From Bipolaris cookei (lineage: Eukaryota; Ascomycota; Dothideomycetes; Pleosporales; Pleosporaceae), in NCBI GenBank assembly GCA_002286855.1, contig NRSV01000062.1, forward strand, positions 1 to 64,000: a stretch of 64,000 nucleotides of DNA, given 5' to 3'. The notes under the pieces are model-generated. The model saw nothing but the letters and a program-made list of their open reading frames with translations. It was not told the origin of the DNA and made no database searches. Of the stretch, positions 22,877-34,250 are shown one piece after another. Positions within the stretch are counted from its first letter, which is position 1, and every line of letters begins with the position of its first letter. Made by a program: the position numbers and the translations under genes.

Positions 22877-24372
22877 CTCTGAGATGGGGGGTAGAATACA
22901 CCCTTCCTGTGTGGGTCTGATTACTCCAGGTGCTGGTTTCTGTGCATTTGATGGAAAACTCCTCTCGCATTCAAGAACCCCCGAGCCTTGAGTTTCTGGC
23001 TGGGGAGTGCATCTGATATCCAGGATGAAGGCGAAGGACCGGATTCAAGCCAGTCCGCGATATGATGTAGCACTTCGGATTTCGGATCGTCGCCACAATG
23101 GGGAACTATCGAAGGAGAAAAGAATCGTTACTGGTACGAAGCCCGGCTTTCTCTGGATAGTCAGATAAGCCTTCTTTATAAGCGATGATGTTTCGTAGCG
23201 AATGGACCAAGTAGTCCTTAGCTTCGGCTTGGGAGGTTCCTGCGCTCGCTCGATCGCTTCCACACGTTCCATAGACCGCGCCATTGCTCGGTTAGCCGGC
23301 AACCCACTTAGAGCTTTCTTGTTCTTCCACGCGCTCTGTCGGTTCGCAGCTGCTTACGCGCACGAGTCACACAACGCCGAACGGCTGGGGCGATGCACAA
23401 TGACCCTCGAATCTTGCAGCTACAGTACAATGACTTTCCCATACGTCCGTGTATTATCATTCCCACGTCATCTCAGCACCATTTGCGGAGTAGCAGCTGT
23501 CTAGATCTTGCTGCTTGAGGCCATGCTTTTACGACAGATATTGCGTTGAGCAGTGACTTGCACCTGCTGACAAAGTAACGCTAGTGAGCAACGTGGCGGC
23601 TAATACGGTTTGCATGAACAGACAGCGCACGGGGGGCTACCAAAAACGCCACATAACTAAACAGGAAGCGCCCTGGAGCGATCGAAAGCGAAGGTCGTAA
23701 CTGATGGCCTGCACGGCCCATGGCAGGGCGGCAGACCAACGACATCCGTGTCCGTGTCTCATCCCACGTCCCGCCTGATTATCCCCTCGATTGCTTTGCA
23801 TGTTTCGAGCTACTGCATCTACCCCACTCCATTAAGTATACGCCACCTGTGGGGTCTAGCCAACAACATACCACATGGCGGGAACGACTTGCCCGAAGAA
23901 AGTTAGTTGTGAAAGAGAGAGGTGAGAGATGGTGCGACTGACTGTCTGTCGGATCCATGTTTGCAGTGGTTGCATGAGTATGAGGTCAGGGGTTGGGAAG
24001 ATGTGGGTGCCAGAAACATGCACTCCATCCTGACCCGAGTGGCTATCACCTTACGTTGGAACAGAATACGTGCATATATTCTTCTTGTGCATGTTACATT
24101 TGATTCATATGCACTATTGTCGGGTTTGTATCTCTGGTGCGTTCTTTAAAACTATGTCTGCCACGCAACCTTGCTTCCAAAGTTAAATCAGGAACGACTA
24201 AAATCTTGTGTCTGCTCATGAGAAAGGCGTCATATCATCTTTCCACCCCTCTTGATTATTATACCATATCGTCTAGCTCTTTCTTTGTCTATTTTGTTTT
24301 TGAAAAAGAAAGACTTGCAGTATTATCATCGCCATAAACGTGCGACTCACGGCCAATCCACTCCAGCTCGAG
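22877..24372. other. Upstream region of the Myb gene and promoter of the DUF3295 gene
   Basis: On the minus strand 22880-23300 holds several protein-like stretches in different frames (for example DWLESGPSPSSWISDALPSQ near 23030). These may be missing or frameshifted 5' exons of the Myb gene. From 23300 to 24372 no gene is supported. A pyrimidine-rich stretch at 24240-24300 lies just upstream of the DUF3295 start, as is common for fungal promoters. Confidence 0.35.
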
Positions 24373-25332
24373 ATGGTGACTACAACCACCATGATCGATC
24401 ACGCGAATGCTCCCAGGATTGTTATTCGCGGTTTCAAGCCTGGCCATACCTCCAACCTCAGCGGACAATCGAGCTTCGTCTTGGAGACTGATGCCAGCAA
24501 GAACTGCGACATCATTCAAGATCACAGAACGTGCCCGCAAAGCCCCATGGCACATGTGTCCACTACCAACAGGATCCCAACAAACAACGATGTCAGTCCC
24601 CGCCCCTCCCAGGGAGACACTTCCGAGGAAGGGGTTACCATTGAAACCGATAGCGGGGACGAGATTGACGAGAGCGCCATCGAGGGTTCAGACGATGGAC
24701 TCTGGGAAGATGAGGACAATGAAGAGAGTGGCCCTCACAGTGCTGCAAAATCTCTTTCGTTCCAGCGAGTTAAATCTGAGCCTAACCTCGCCCTGCACCA
24801 ATCGCTCCTCACCTCCGCCCTGCACCAAGTTGACCGTCCATTAGCTCTCCAGAACGCTGCATCGCGCTCCTCACCTGCGATCCTCTGTTCCCGCAGATCG
24901 ACTCCCAACGGCCCGTCTACCAGCAACTCGCCCCAAGAGGATAGTGGCCTCATGATGATGCGATGGCAGACCTTTCGCTCCAAGCCCATTATCATGACCA
25001 CCTCCAACGTCCACATACCTGCTATGTCTCCCAAGACGACGAGACGCAATATGCTGAACTCTGAGCTCACCGAAAGCCTTCGACAGAACCTTCTGTGGGA
25101 ACGGCAGCAGAAGAATGTTACTACCAATGCAGTAGCCAAGCGGCAACAGAGCGCAGCTAACCCGCCCATCCTTTGCCGAGCTATGACCACGGGCGATGTC
25201 GAGGGCCTCAACAACATTGAACAACAAAAATTCCTAAAAGTTGGCGCTTTCAAGGACTATAGCAAGCCCGAAAGTTACTACAATCAATTCTTCAACGATG
25301 GACGTGGCGATTACAACAAGTCAGGCTGGTAG
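24373..25332 (+). CDS. AreA GATA-like/DUF3295 family protein
   Basis: Single exon, 319 residues from the ATG at 24373 (the frame is open slightly upstream but only with a GTG). Middle and C-terminal segments match the fungal DUF3295 pattern: acidic DDGLWEDEDNEES, then SLSFQRVKSEPNL, RSSPAILCSRRSTPNG, SKPIIMTTSNVHIPAMSPKT and TRRNMLNSELTESLRQNLLW. The C-terminal GDYNKSGW also fits. Members are fungal-specific, often with a GATA-like AreA N-terminal motif, and have been tied to nitrogen or stress signalling. A specific role here is not shown. No disruption is seen. Confidence 0.85.
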   Translation: MVTTTTMIDHANAPRIVIRGFKPGHTSNLSGQSSFVLETDASKNCDIIQDHRTCPQSPMAHVSTTNRIPTNNDVSPRPSQGDTSEEGVTIETDSGDEIDESAIEGSDDGLWEDEDNEESGPHSAAKSLSFQRVKSEPNLALHQSLLTSALHQVDRPLALQNAASRSSPAILCSRRSTPNGPSTSNSPQEDSGLMMMRWQTFRSKPIIMTTSNVHIPAMSPKTTRRNMLNSELTESLRQNLLWERQQKNVTTNAVAKRQQSAANPPILCRAMTTGDVEGLNNIEQQKFLKVGAFKDYSKPESYYNQFFNDGRGDYNKSGW

Positions 25333-25646
25333 TCGAGCATGATCCTCGAGGGGTTTAGGCGGATGAGCCAGTCCGTAGGCACTGGAACCTCACTTTCTCA
25401 TGTTCATATTTTTTTTGTTATTGTCTTATAAGCCGCGAAGATGGCACCCATGTCGCAATGAGAAAAGCTTATATATGCAGTATATATTCTCTATTATACT
25501 CATCTGCACTGTAGGCACTTGCCTTCCTTGCTACTATCACTCCCTATTGCTGAGCTTGGTCTCGTATCTTCTCCCTCGATTTCATTTCCCTTAACGGCCA
25601 CGCCCCCGTTCTCACTCTCATTTCCCTTTCTATCATTCGTCTCTCC
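25333..25646. other. Convergent 3' region between DUF3295 and ABC genes
   Basis: About 310 bases holding the 3' ends of two convergent genes. It contains T-rich and pyrimidine-rich runs and an AT-rich atatatgcagtatatat imperfect palindrome near 25473, compatible with polyadenylation regions. Confidence 0.35.
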
Positions 25647-28151
25647 CTACTTTGGCAAATGCCCTGCTATCTGCATATTCCACAGTTTTGTATACTCGCC
25701 TCCTTCGTTCTGTAGTAGCTCTTGGTGTGTGCCTCTTTCAACAATCTCGCCCTTATTCATCACCAAGATTTGATCTGCGTTTACAATCGTGCTCAATCTG
25801 TGGGCAATTACAAACGTTGTTCGACCTTGCGTTAGTTTTCGTAAAGCTTCCTGAATGTGTGCTTCGGTGGAAGAGTCAATTGCTGATGTTGCTTCGTCCA
25901 GCAATACAATTTTAGGGTTCTTGAGGAGCACGCGAGCAATGGCTATGCGTTGTAGTTGACCGCCCGACAACCGTACCCCGCGCTCACCCACTTTGGAGTT
26001 GTAACCATCGGGGAAGCTGACAATGTCGTCGTGAATGGCAGCAGCGCGGCATGCATCTTCGATTTCGGCGTCGGTGGCATCGAGTTTAGAGTAGCGGATG
26101 TTTTGTCTTATGCTTTGATTGAACAAAACAGGATCTTGAGGTACGACGCCCAGGGCATCTCGTAGACTATCTTGCGTCACTGAGAGCAGGTCTTGGCCAT
26201 CAATTGTTATCGAACCGCTTGTCACATCGTAGAAGCGGAAGAGAAGTTTGAGCATAGTTGATTTTCCGCCACCCGTTTCACCCACAAAGGCGATGGTCTG
26301 GCCACCCGAAGCCTTGAGGTTTACATTCTTGATGATAGGCTTGCGCTCGTCGTAGTGGAAGTGGACATCCTTGAATTCCACTTCTCCTTTCTCAACAAGG
26401 ATGTCCTTGGCTCCTTCCCGGTCTGCTACTGTGGGTTCGGTGTTCAAGAGCTGGAGTAGGCGTTCGGCATCGATCAGGGAGCTGGTGATTTGCCGGAAGC
26501 TATAAGATAGAATGTAAAGTGGCGAAATCATCGTATGCCAGTACATGATCAGTGTGACCAAGTTACCAACTGGCTTCCGTCCAGTGACGATCTGAGTCAT
26601 GCCGAAGACACAGGCACCAGGGAGACCCAGGGTAGTCAGAAGATTTTGCGCAGCATTTCCACCCATCAATCTGAAGTAGTATTGATATTGTGCCGAAATA
26701 GCGTTGATAATATTTTCAGCATAACGCTCATACTCATACGCGAAGCGGTTGAAATAAGCGACTGTTTGCCAGTTGTGGATCGTCTCGTTGACTGTGGAGC
26801 TTTCGCTTCGTTGCTTCTCCACGTAATCTCGTCTCTTGGGTTGCGACAGTGTAGTAACGTAGAATCCAATGCCAATGTATGCTTCGCCCGTGAACAGAAC
26901 GATAAAGGCCACATAAACGTCGAACAGGTGGGTGATGTAGCGCATTGCGATGAAGAGGTCTAACAGGATTGGTGCAACGTCAAACAGCACCGTTTCAATC
27001 AGTGAGTTGAGTGAAGACGCCTGCTCAACAGCCTTCAAAACCTCACCCGAGTCTTTTGAGGTATGAAAGTCCATGGAGAGACTCAGTACGTGTTTGTAAG
27101 CTAGCAAGGTGACGCGGCGATAAGCAGAGTTGGAGATGACGGTTCTTGCCACGCCGTCGATGACTCCGAATCCGGCATAACTGTTGATCCAAGAATACAG
27201 CACCCAGAGGCCGATGTCTTTCCATGGGATGACACCACTCTTTGTGTCGTACGCTTTCTGTAGTTCGGTAGTGATGATACCGAGTTGTCGAGGTGTAAGC
27301 AAGTTGAGGGCACGCTCCAGCAACACGTGCACCAGTCGGATGCCGAGACAAGCCATGACTTTCCAGTCGTCTTTTGGAAACAGATATGGTAGGAAGACGG
27401 CGAAGCCTTTCAAGTAGCCGAACCAGCCACCCTCTTCTTCGAGCCGTTTCGCTTGTTGCGCTTTCAAATCTTTGTCGTCTTCGTCTGGCAGAGCGTCCTC
27501 ATCGTCGCTGGAATCACCGTCGAATGGAATGGTGCTGTAGTCCATGTGGGAACTATTTGTTGACTTTTTCAGAAGTGATTGGCGCTCCTCATCTGTGCTA
27601 ACTTTGGTCTGTTTGGTGACGAGAACGACAAACGCATCGAGCAGTAGGAGCAGTGAGACCAAAGCCCTCACGCAGCTAATAATTAGAGGCGGGTACTTTT
27701 CTGAGAATGGTTCTGGCACCGTAGAAATCGTGATGAAGCAAGTCGTCGCCTCGAATGCAAACTGCACAACAAACACTCCAAAGTACGCATGCCAGCGGAG
27801 CGATTTGCTTGCCCACAACGTGCAAGACAGAGGGCTCCAGACAAGCATCGATCCCAAGCACCGTATGGCGAAGAATTGTGGAGCTGCGTATTCGGAATCG
27901 GCTATCGACCTGCTAAGGTAGTAGAGGGCTTCTGTAATGTACGCCAGGAGTATTGTGACCATGAAAGCCACTATGCTTATCCGTCTCTTCTGCGACACCA
28001 TTTGTGTCTTTTGTAAAACGCAGAGACCGAATGAACATGCTCCTAGGTAATAGAAGCCAACCACAGGAGCTTGTATGTTAATCATCAACGTTAATGTCGC
28101 GTCAAAAGGAGACGTGGACATGTCAGGACTTATGATGGTGGTGGAAGCCAT
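25647..28151 (-). CDS. ABC half-transporter, HMT1/ABCB6-like heavy-metal tolerance type
   Basis: Single exon, 834 residues, start ATG at 28151. The N-terminus has several hydrophobic helices (about residues 25-190) forming an extra membrane domain, then a charged linker (DGDSSDDEDALPDEDDKD). An ABC membrane domain (about 265-560) and a C-terminal ATPase follow. The nucleotide-binding domain shows Walker A GETGGGKST (624-632), Q-loop VVPQDP, signature LSGGQ (728-732), Walker B IVLLDE (748-753) and the switch histidine in IAHRLST. This layout matches fission yeast Hmt1 and human ABCB6, which act as homodimers at the vacuole or related membranes and move metal-thiol conjugates. The substrate is inferred from the family. 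Confidence 0.93.
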   Translation of the reverse strand: MASTTIISPDMSTSPFDATLTLMINIQAPVVGFYYLGACSFGLCVLQKTQMVSQKRRISIVAFMVTILLAYITEALYYLSRSIADSEYAAPQFFAIRCLGSMLVWSPLSCTLWASKSLRWHAYFGVFVVQFAFEATTCFITISTVPEPFSEKYPPLIISCVRALVSLLLLLDAFVVLVTKQTKVSTDEERQSLLKKSTNSSHMDYSTIPFDGDSSDDEDALPDEDDKDLKAQQAKRLEEEGGWFGYLKGFAVFLPYLFPKDDWKVMACLGIRLVHVLLERALNLLTPRQLGIITTELQKAYDTKSGVIPWKDIGLWVLYSWINSYAGFGVIDGVARTVISNSAYRRVTLLAYKHVLSLSMDFHTSKDSGEVLKAVEQASSLNSLIETVLFDVAPILLDLFIAMRYITHLFDVYVAFIVLFTGEAYIGIGFYVTTLSQPKRRDYVEKQRSESSTVNETIHNWQTVAYFNRFAYEYERYAENIINAISAQYQYYFRLMGGNAAQNLLTTLGLPGACVFGMTQIVTGRKPVGNLVTLIMYWHTMISPLYILSYSFRQITSSLIDAERLLQLLNTEPTVADREGAKDILVEKGEVEFKDVHFHYDERKPIIKNVNLKASGGQTIAFVGETGGGKSTMLKLLFRFYDVTSGSITIDGQDLLSVTQDSLRDALGVVPQDPVLFNQSIRQNIRYSKLDATDAEIEDACRAAAIHDDIVSFPDGYNSKVGERGVRLSGGQLQRIAIARVLLKNPKIVLLDEATSAIDSSTEAHIQEALRKLTQGRTTFVIAHRLSTIVNADQILVMNKGEIVERGTHQELLQNEGGEYTKLWNMQIAGHLPK

Positions 28152-29682
28152 GTTTCCTTGGGTTTATTTTTTTTTGAAGATTTCTATGTGGTGTCGCAAA
28201 GCTGCCCTGGAAAGAGTGCGGCTGAGTTGCGGACTGTGGAAGTGATGGAAACGCCGACTGAACAGGCGGTCTTCAGATGCTTATTTACGACGGTAGGAAG
28301 GACCTGAGCTTCCTGTGAGAACCCCGACCCAATGACGTTTTGAAAGAGACCGGTGAGAGCGGGTCTAGGATCTCAGCAAGTTAGCGGCATATGTGAAGTA
28401 ACAAATGAAAAACCTTGAATTAGGGTGTAGGGGCTATATATAGGATTTGTAGCACCGCTATAAGGTCATCCTGCGCTGAGTGACAGCTAACATGCACGAT
28501 CAACAAGACAGAGTGCAGCTGGTAGTGTAGATGCAGCGTGTTTGTTGGAGATGATCTGGAGGTGAGTTGATGGTCCGCGACACGAAAACAACCGGTGCTG
28601 AAGTAGAAGTCATTGCAGATAGAACAGTACCAGCCTTGTTTGCACTATTAATCACGGCACGCGCATACTCCATACCTGCGCTGTATGTAGTGTCAGTGGA
28701 TGCGGTGTATTGCGGATAATGTCGCTCACCTGCAGATGGATGTGACACGCCATTCCCGCACATCGAAACAAGTTACATGATGTGCTAATCTCGCAATCCT
28801 TTCCCTTGTGACCTTTGTCACACATGGCTATACTCGACCATTATTGATAAAAAGGGCTCTCGCTACATGTCCCCCATGCTTCCCCAACTTAACACATTGC
28901 TTATTCAAATCATGTTCATGGGCCTAGATGCACCTATCTAGTACCACAGAGGAAAGACGCTGCATTGGTTAGAGTGCGCAAGGACAGTGATAGGCGCTTG
29001 CATCAGTCGTTTCCCGATCCTTCCTATTCGTGGCAAATTAATTCTTGTCCTTCGCTTTATCTGGACGAAAACGTTACAATCGCCCGATAACACAAGCTTG
29101 GACCGTCCTATGCAGCCGCATGAAACTAGGAGCCTTTCATTCGGCTAGACTGTCTTCTTGTGGGGATCAGCCATGGCAAATACATTGGGTACGTAATGCC
29201 TCGAAGCGAACCCGCCACAGGCGTCAGCGGATATCGTGCGAAAGCTTACACCGAGGCTTTCCATAGATACCTCCAATGCATGCGATTGCAGCTACCTCCA
29301 TACCGTTCCAAGCGGTCAACTATGGCTGTCGACAGATTGAGGCAGCAACGGTTCGCCATGTAGTGAGTCAAGCACGCTTGGATGTACTGTGATAAGAACA
29401 GGCAGTAGAGAGTCATGGTGTGTTCGTGGCAAAGGCGGTTTTATTCGAAACAACATCTGCATAACCTGGGGGCTCACCCCCTCGCCCTCCAAGTTCGGTC
29501 CACACTCCCGCACACTCGAGGGCTAGTTGTCCTGCTGTGGAGAGGCGTCCCGGATTGGATCGTATGGCAATTTCCCTGTGGGCGCCGTGGTGGCGGCACC
29601 TGTCGACACATTCTTTTTCGCCCGGTTTTCCGCCCTGTTCGCTGAGGCACTGTTAGCACCAGAAATTCAACAGCCGATCACT
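28152..29682. other. Intergenic region upstream of the ABC gene
   Basis: Holds the ABC promoter. One short minus-strand ORF (28825-28652, 57 codons from an ATG) starts with a cysteine-containing segment (MCDKGHKGKDCEISTSC) but has no signal peptide. It could also be read as an exon boundary region with a 54-nt intron at about 28733-28680. I do not call a gene. The rest has no features. Confidence 0.35.
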
Positions 29683-30007
29683 TTACGTGCCCTCGTATTT
29701 CTGTCCCTTCAACTTGTTTATCATGCTTTTCCTGACATCATCGCTCGTTGCTTCCAGAAAACCCTGATCTCTAAGCAGATTTTTAATCCTATTGATTACT
29801 TCCTCCTGTTTCTGCTCCGGAACTTGTGACCAGGTGAGGAGAGAAGACTTTTGAAGTTCTTTCACTTCTGCGTTTATGAAACTCTATTCATGGTCACAAA
29901 AGACCATCAGTAAGTGGGTAGATATACACTCTTACGTTATAAATCTGCCTATCGCCAGGTTTGAGCTTATCCTTGTAACTAGCCTCTTTCCCTGTTGGAA
30001 GCGGCAT
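29683..30007 (-). CDS. Small two-exon gene, 90 residues, paralogous to 40679-41145
   Basis: Exon 30007-29936 (ATG at 30007, 24 codons) ends at a GTAAGA donor after GDRQIYN. A 52-nt intron ends at GAATAG, and exon 29883-29683 continues as SFINAEVKELQKSSLL. The frame stays open across the splice. The second exon has a repeated pattern TWSQVPEQKQEEVINRIKNL then RDQGFLEATSDDVRKSM, predicted to be helical. The same pattern occurs in the gene at 40679-41145, with the intron at the same place. The function is unknown. An upstream exon is possible because a TAG near 30035 precedes a basic, open stretch (SRRTK). Confidence 0.6.
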
Positions 30008-31324
30008 CTTTGTTCGTCGGCTCAAGCGTTCTTGCTAGATACCCGTGGACAGCTCAGACCCCGCATAGCTCTGACGTTGCCTGCTGGTCAAAGCGTGTCA
30101 CTACTAGCCTATCAGCTGCACGCACGGCTGATTTTGCCGCTACACCTCTCTGTTGTCGTGTGGCTTGAGCTCTGCAGGCCCCCCTGAACCCTTCCCACAA
30201 CTTGCTCCTACTACATCTGCAGTTCTTCAGGGTGACGTTGGGTGCAAGACGCCTGCTCGGTGTTGCGCGACGTTGCTGAATAGGCCAAATCACGCGATCA
30301 TAGCAGGAGAGTCTGTGATACATTGCACGGCCATGCCACCAGACCATCATTGGCAATGCGTCAATGCTTTGGGTCACCTCGGCTCACTTCCATTCTGGAA
30401 CGCGGCGACAAGGAGCATCCTGGCTGAGTCCGCCGCCAAGCCACGCCACACGCACTCAGATCAATTCACGACTTCCCGGGACCGACTCGCTCGCCGCGCT
30501 GCGCTCAGACCAATTTACCACACCTACCTAGTCATTTTAGCGCCATCGCTACGAGCCTGTGCATTCGGCCCCCGTCGGCTGCGGAACGGCCCCAACCAAG
30601 TGAAGCGGCATACTAAGCACGGTTCAGTTCACCCCACATTCACTCGCTTGCTGGCTTCGGCCCCTGTGGTTTGCGCTTGGATAGCCTGCATGCAACGTAA
30701 GAGTGACAGTGAATAGCTCCGTGAGAGGAACACAATCTGCTCGTCTGCGCGTATAGCGACATGTTGCATTTGGCATGGAAGAAGCGTCGCGCGTTTCCTT
30801 TCGGCTATTTCTTGTTCTCTACGAGCTGATATCCTTTCTCCTCAGTAATCTCCCAATGAGTCTGCTTGGAAGAACAATGACCGATCCCAATAACAGGTAA
30901 TCCCTGTCGGCAAGCACGCCGCAATGCGGTCATGGGTTGTGCGAGGCCCTTACTGCCTGGGGAAATCATGCTCTTACCGAAGTGTTCCATCTGGTCCCGG
31001 GATATCTTCTTCCACGAATACTCCTGACAACTATGGGTTTCTGCCTTTATGCTTGTTTCGACGTGTGCCATCCTTCGGCATACGCACTAAAAAAAAGCTC
31101 ACACAGCCTAGCCACAGAGATCGTACGACCACTCACTTCGACAATATGGAAAAGCAGTAGCTGCGAAGCCTAACATTTTTCAGTTTGAGAACATTAGCGG
31201 ATATGTGGTTGTGTTCAGAATTCAAGTTGGCCTCTAGGTCTTTGCATCTAGCCGGGAATTCAAATATGTAGATGCGAACAGTCATTGTATATGTTGGATG
31301 ACGGAACATTGATATATTGCAAGA
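30008..31324. other. Intergenic region with a possible decayed minus-strand ORF
   Basis: GC-rich between about 30050 and 30700, with spurious long ORFs (30153-30716 lacks an ATG start). At 31071-30805 a minus-strand ATG opens 88 codons (ending in GYQLVENKK). In a different frame from an ATG near 31085, the same DNA reads protein-like pieces (EEDIPGPDGTLR, EHDFPRQ, GPRTTHDRIAACLPTG) broken by TAG, TAA, TAA and TGA. Each of these is a possible C-to-T product. Which frame was once coding is uncertain. Confidence 0.3.
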
Positions 31325-33108
31325 CTACACCCCAGATGATTTCAAGTCTCTCTTTATACCAACCTCGCTTGTGAGCGGAATGTCTCCTGCGGCATGCTTT
31401 TTACTTTGTTTGAAATGGTGCCTCCCGCTGAAAAAGTAGTGAAGTAAAGAAAACAAAATGGTAGATAGGAACATAGCGGAAGCCCAGTTCATCTCACGTA
31501 ACGATGGTTTCGGTAAGCTAGGAAAGCACAAGAACACAATCGCGATCAGCAAGTAACAAATAGCGGCCAGATATGTAGGCCATGCTGCTTTCCCAAGGGA
31601 GAATTTGCCAGGGGGCGGGCGCCCTCCAGACAAACGGAACCAGCCAGAACAAATAGGAATGGTGAAATAAGCGGAATAAAGACATATCATAGAAAGAGAG
31701 ACGATTATGTTGAAAGTAGTCAACGAAAAGAGAGGAATGCAACTCAGGAGTGCTGTGAAGAGCCAGCTGGTGATGACCGCATACAAAGGGATTCCGTTCT
31801 TGACCTGATAAAACGGTTAGCAAAAACAATCTCAGAGTATTGGTTAGGCCTTACATAAGACAGCACACGTGAAAATGGAAGCCCTCTATCACGCGCAAAA
31901 GCGAATGTCTGGCGTGAAGTGGTCGTAGTTTGATTAACACAACCAGCCAGAAGCAGCACACAGACAAGTCCTAGCATGGCTGCTGCGATTGGTTCTGAGC
32001 CTGTTGCATCTACTAGAGTCTGGATCCACGGTTGACCATATGGAGTGCCAATAAGAGCTGCATAATCATTGCCTTGCCTTAGAAACAGAACAATGCTCAT
32101 TGACAGCGCTCCCAAGCTGTTTGTGAGGAAGCCGATAATTGTAGCCTTTGGGTTAGATTGGGATGCATTCTTTACTTCCTCCGCTAGATGGGTAGTTGCG
32201 TCTCCACTGCCCATGGTTAATATAGGCGCAATCATGCCCACCATCGTTGCGACAGCAGTATTGTCCCATCCACTCGGATCCTTGAATTCAAGGAAGACTT
32301 CTGTGGCGTCGGATTTTGGGCCCATGACGATAAGTACTGAAAGAAAGGCAATAAATCCCATCATGTAGGGGATAATCATCAAACCCTCACCATATGGAAG
32401 GTATTTTGCAAGCAATGTGTTCCAGATGATTGCAAAGGTGGCAACCGATATGCAGAGAAGCGTGCTATGCATTGGTGCTGGTTTATAGGACGACGATATC
32501 AACGCGATTAAGCCTCGGATCTGTTCACCGGTTAAGAAGCAAGTACCGGCCATTCCCGCTTGCCATCCAAGGAAAGTTAGCCATCCTGATTGCCTTAGTC
32601 AGTAACGTCCGCCGAGAGGTTGTATGGGAGTAACATACCAACAACGTAACTTATGCATTTTCCCCAACGTCCTGGTAAATGAATTCCAACCCAGACGTAC
32701 GGGCCACCCGATGATGGGTGCATGGACGTCTGTTCAGCTATGCATAATGTGACGGCTAGCATTCCGCACAGAACAACACAGAGCATCCAAATACCGCCAG
32801 CTGGGCCCCCATTCTGGAGAGATACTCCATTTCCACTTAAAAAAAGCAAATCAGCGCCACAGCATTTCTTAATCACGATACTCGTGTAGTTATGGTCTTT
32901 GGCAATACATACATGAGCGCGTATACCCAATTATTGCCAATGAGCAACGCAAAACCAATTAGCGTGTAAATGCTGAAGTTTCGCTATTCACATGGTTATT
33001 TTGTGGACAAGCGAAGATAGCAACACTGTCACTCACATTAAGCTTCTGTTCGATACCCAGCTGCTGCATGTCGCTCTGGTCCTGGGTCGTGCCGGATTCT
33101 GTAGCCAT
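31325..33108 (-). CDS. Amino-acid/choline permease, APC superfamily (GABA-permease-like)
   Basis: Five exons: 33108-33037, 32983-32913, 32835-32639, 32585-31855 and 31804-31325. Introns are 50-77 nt with GTGAGT, GTATGT or GTAAGG donors, and all phases agree. The product is about 516 residues with roughly 12 hydrophobic helices. Family landmarks are the LNRNFSIYTLIGFALLIGNN start of helix 1, the NGGPAGGIW loop, SGGPYVWVG, MGSGDATTHLAEEVKNAS and TSRQTFAFARDRGLPFSR. These match the fungal Uga4/Hnm1-like amino-acid, GABA and choline permeases, which import small nitrogen compounds at the plasma membrane by proton symport. The exact substrate is not resolvable. The third exon uses an AAG acceptor, the weakest junction of the model. 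Confidence 0.88.
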
Positions 33109-34250
33109 AGTTGCGATGGAGAGATATGCAGTAGAGAAAAGTGATAGATTGATGGTATTTCAGGGTTTGGGAATCTGTCGCGAGACAGCGAATAGTTTAT
33201 AAGGAATTCACAAAACACTACTAACATCTAAACAGGGAATTAGTGCACCAGCCTACGCGATGTATGATCACAAGGACACCCACAGTGCCATCCTTGCGAA
33301 TTGATGCTTGGATCCTGGTTGATACGGACGAAAGTGTCGGCCACATTCCGCCACCCCCGTGACGGGACGAGGCTCCTCGGGCCCGTTTGGACAGGATAGC
33401 CGGCCCGAGGGCCTGCATCATGCACGATACCGCGGATGTACTTTTTACTGGTCTTTTGTGCACTAGTGTATGGCCTGGGGTCATGGTCTAGGCCGTTATC
33501 CATGCTCGCTTGCTGGTGGCTGACATTGGCTTTCGGATGTATCCCGCATTGGTTCCCGATCTGCAGAAGAATGCAACAGAACCAATGGCAAGGCACTTGC
33601 GCAACCCACGTTTTCGGTACACTCAAATGTCTGGAAACAGCTAGCCGGCAATTCTGTGACCAATACATGCGAGACAGCTCGATGATTCCACCCCTGCAAA
33701 CAAGGCTGTATGAGAGAAGTCACTTTTTCAGTGGAGCTGACAGAATTCTTCAACATTCACGCTCAAGATCGCGGGTCTTTTAGGATTATACTGGATTGCA
33801 CTGTAGTGTGTGCCCATGTGGCCCAGATCCTAGAGGATACTTGGAACGAAAAGAAACCAATCAAATACCAGTAATCGCGCGTGCTGGGAGGATTCGGTTC
33901 CATACTGCGTAAAGGGGAATAGTTCTCGTTACAGAGCAAATTGCCAGCACCTAAAGACTGTGGTCCCCTGCTCACTAATCAATCGATCTGTGCGTTGATA
34001 CAGCTAGCCGTGTGACGTTACAGCAGATTGATAACATCCATGCATGATATTGATATCCTGTGCTTGTCAAAGGATGTGCCATTACTAAACATCAGCCTCT
34101 CTCTCGCTTCTTACAGTGCCATGGCAGGGAGGGGGAAAGGGGGGGGCGGTAGCATGGGGCACGCATTTTAAATGTGTACCTTCCTCGTTGCATTTGGTCA
34201 AATCTTGCGCACTATTCGTTCTGAGCTTCGCTTGTCTCAGAAATACACTC
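33109..34250. other. Divergent intergenic region between permease and rhodopsin-like gene
   Basis: About 1.1 kb that should contain both promoters. A minus-strand ORF at 33668-33240 starts with ATG and has 142 codons, but shows no recognisable domain and lies in a higher-GC patch, so I do not call it. A G-rich run sits near 34129-34150. Confidence 0.35.

Noticed and set aside
24735..25253. 172-codon minus-strand ORF opposite the DUF3295 gene
   Set aside because: Shadow of the conserved plus-strand gene.
30153..30716. 187-codon plus-strand ORF
   Set aside because: It starts with GTG, lies in a GC-rich patch, and shows no domain or natural composition; likely chance.
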